From: Gemmatimonadaceae bacterium
Lineage (GTDB): Bacteria; Gemmatimonadota; Gemmatimonadetes; Gemmatimonadales; Gemmatimonadaceae
Direction of reading: 5' to 3'
Assembly: GCA_019689955.1 (NCBI GenBank)
Contig: JADGGM010000182.1
Coordinates: forward strand, 1 to 6,578
Length of the DNA: 6,578 nt
Shown: positions 5,150 through 6,578 of the stretch, in pieces
How positions within the stretch are numbered: position 1 is the stretch's first letter
Layout of the letters: each line of letters starts with the position of its first letter
Translations under genes and position numbers: made by a program
Notes under the pieces: generated by a model
The model's database searches: none
The model's input: only the letters and a program-made list of their open reading frames with translations
What the model was told of the DNA's origin: nothing

Positions 5150-6578
5150 CTATTGCGTTGATACGCGGAGGACGACGAAGACGCCGAACTCGGGACCGGT
5201 GGGCGGAGGCGGATGGGGCGGCGGCACGATCGCCGGCGCGGCGGGGCGCGCGTCCATCGGGATGGCGATCGGATCGCCGGAATACGTCCCCGAGAGGACG
5301 GGCGGGGCGAAGAAGTTCTGCGCGTCGCGCACCTCGTACCGGTCGCCGGCGTCGAGCACGCCGGAGAGGTCGACGCTCACCGAGGCGGACCGCGGCCAGT
5401 TGTAGACGATCACGTTCGCGCGCCCCGGCTCGTACTGGTTGGGCTCGACCACGATGTGCTGCGGCGCGTCCACGGGCGTGTCGCTCGAGAGGGAGCTGCC
5501 GTGGTCGAGGCCGGTGGCCTGCTGCCACCCGGTGAGCGAGTACCCCTTTTCCCCCGAGGGGTCGACCACGGCGAACTGGACGCCGTCAGTGTGCTTGAGG
5601 TAGTTGTTCGAGCTCCACAGCCCGGTGGTCATACCCTGGCCGTCAGCCAGCTCGAGGGTGATCACGGCGCCGACGGGGTCGATCACCGTGTTGCGCTCGA
5701 AGGTCACGCGCTTCCAGTGCGAGACCATGACCTGGCCGACGAAGTAGTTGTCGGTGATCGTCCCATCGGTGTTCACCGGTCCCCAGGTGTAGCCGATGCG
5801 GGCGGTGTTCGAGCGGCGTCCCGGGCTCAGGTAGCTCATGTTGTGCGTGAAGGTGAGATTCTCCACGGGCACCGTTCCGCCGATCTGGTAGTCCATCCCC
5901 GAGCCCAGCCCGCTGTTCACCACCACGTTGCCGTCGATCGTGAAGTTGCGCAGGTACGCGGCATCCGAGCCGTAGACGTGGAGACCGTAGCCGAAGGTAT
6001 CGAACAGCAGGTTGTTGATGAGCCGCTTGGTACCGGTCTGGTTCTGCGCGTAGATCCCGTGTGCCCACTGCGTGGCCCCGGGCGCGTAGTAGCCGACGTT
6101 GTAGAGGATGTTGCCGTACGCTTCCTGGTCCGGTCCTTCAGACCAGAGCCCGAGCCCGCTCCCCGACACATCGTGGATGACGAGGTTGATGAAGCGGCAC
6201 CCCGGGCAGTGCGAGGTGATCGCTTCGAGGTTGGTGTTGCTCGTCGTGGAGCTGGTGAGCTCGAAGCCCCAGAACCAGGTGTACTGGCCGTCGACGACGA
6301 GGTTGCCGTCGATGGTGGCGCGCTCGCCAGGATACTGCCGGACGATGATGGGCGCGGCTGCGGTCCCGCTGCTGGTCGCGTGGAAGGAGCCGGGGCCGTA
6401 CGTGCCCGCGCGCAGCCACACGGTGTCACCGGGCTGGACGGCGCCGCGCGCTCCGGCGAGCGCGGTGGGCAGGTCCCAGGGCGCGTCGACGGTCCCCGCG
6501 CCGCTGCTGGTTCCGCTCGGAGCGACGTACCACGACCGCCCCTCGTGTGGTGGGGGCGGCGGGGGCTCGCTCGGGGCG
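5150..6578 (-). CDS. secreted right-handed parallel beta-helix protein (5' truncated)
   Basis: At least 475 residues are visible; the frame stays open to the right edge, so the start and any signal peptide are outside. The GTG near 6421 lies inside the conserved segment QPGDTVWLRAGTYG and is not the start. Seen, in visible numbering: a proline linker (PSEPPPPPP); the N-cap motif WYVAPSGTSSGAGTVDAPW (~17-35) typical of DUF1565/pectate-lyase-like proteins; helix coils from ~50 to ~335 with repeated N-rich turns (FINLVIHD, NILYNVGYY, NLLFDTFGYGLHVYG, IDGNVVVNS, FERNTVIDP); a beta-rich C-terminal segment (~374-445, VSVDLSGVLDAGDRYEVRDAQN); and a second proline run (PPPHPPPP) before the final strand. 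Such proteins are usually extracellular and bind or cleave polysaccharides, but no lyase catalytic site is identifiable, so function stays open. Confidence 0.9.
   Translation of the reverse strand, partial: APSEPPPPPPHEGRSWYVAPSGTSSGAGTVDAPWDLPTALAGARGAVQPGDTVWLRAGTYGPGSFHATSSGTAAAPIIVRQYPGERATIDGNLVVDGQYTWFWGFELTSSTTSNTNLEAITSHCPGCRFINLVIHDVSGSGLGLWSEGPDQEAYGNILYNVGYYAPGATQWAHGIYAQNQTGTKRLINNLLFDTFGYGLHVYGSDAAYLRNFTIDGNVVVNSGLGSGMDYQIGGTVPVENLTFTHNMSYLSPGRRSNTARIGYTWGPVNTDGTITDNYFVGQVMVSHWKRVTFERNTVIDPVGAVITLELADGQGMTTGLWSSNNYLKHTDGVQFAVVDPSGEKGYSLTGWQQATGLDHGSSLSSDTPVDAPQHIVVEPNQYEPGRANVIVYNWPRSASVSVDLSGVLDAGDRYEVRDAQNFFAPPVLSGTYSGDPIAIPMDARPAAPAIVPPPHPPPPTGPEFGVFVVLRVSTQ

Overview
The window reads almost entirely on the minus strand. 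It suggests a high-GC, Gram-negative bacterium: there is an outer-membrane beta-barrel gene, Sec-type signal peptides ending in AxA, and G/C-biased third codon positions. The first ~98 bases are the 5' end of a 16S rRNA gene (minus strand, running off the left edge). The 16S fragment and the style of the secreted proteins are compatible with Gemmatimonadota, but that is an inference from memory, not a demonstrated placement.

Layout, left to right. (1) 1-98: 16S rRNA 5' end. (2) 99-518: non-coding rRNA control region, with a strong sigma70-type promoter (TTGACA-17-TAGTAT), a weaker upstream candidate (TTGACT-17-TACGTT), and a leader that starts with a GNRA-type hairpin followed by a boxA-like element, the usual order of rRNA antitermination signals. 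(3) 519-2749: a two-gene unit, transcribed right to left, of a class I/II PLP-dependent aminotransferase followed by an ornithine cyclodeaminase/mu-crystallin family dehydrogenase. The genes overlap by one base (TGATG). (4) 2750-3022: non-coding, with a GC-rich inverted repeat after the upstream gene and a small perfect hairpin just upstream of the aminotransferase ribosome binding site. (5) 3023-5082: a second two-gene unit of an outer-membrane beta-barrel protein followed 11 bases later by a secreted 416-residue protein of unknown function. (6) 5150-6578: the 3' part of a gene for a secreted right-handed parallel beta-helix protein, truncated by the right edge.

How the genes may work together. 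The aminotransferase and the cyclodeaminase-family enzyme probably act in sequence on one amino acid; for example, transamination of a diamino acid, spontaneous cyclisation to a ketimine, then NAD(P)H reduction to a cyclic imino acid. The exact substrate cannot be read from the sequence. The three envelope or exported proteins (beta-helix, barrel, secreted tail-bearing protein) lie head to tail with short gaps and may form one cell-surface cluster. I see no mobile element, CRISPR array, tRNA or phage gene. The most unfamiliar item is the 416-residue secreted protein with an N-terminal WLGCWE-type domain, an aromatic/glycine repeat segment and a serine/glycine tail.
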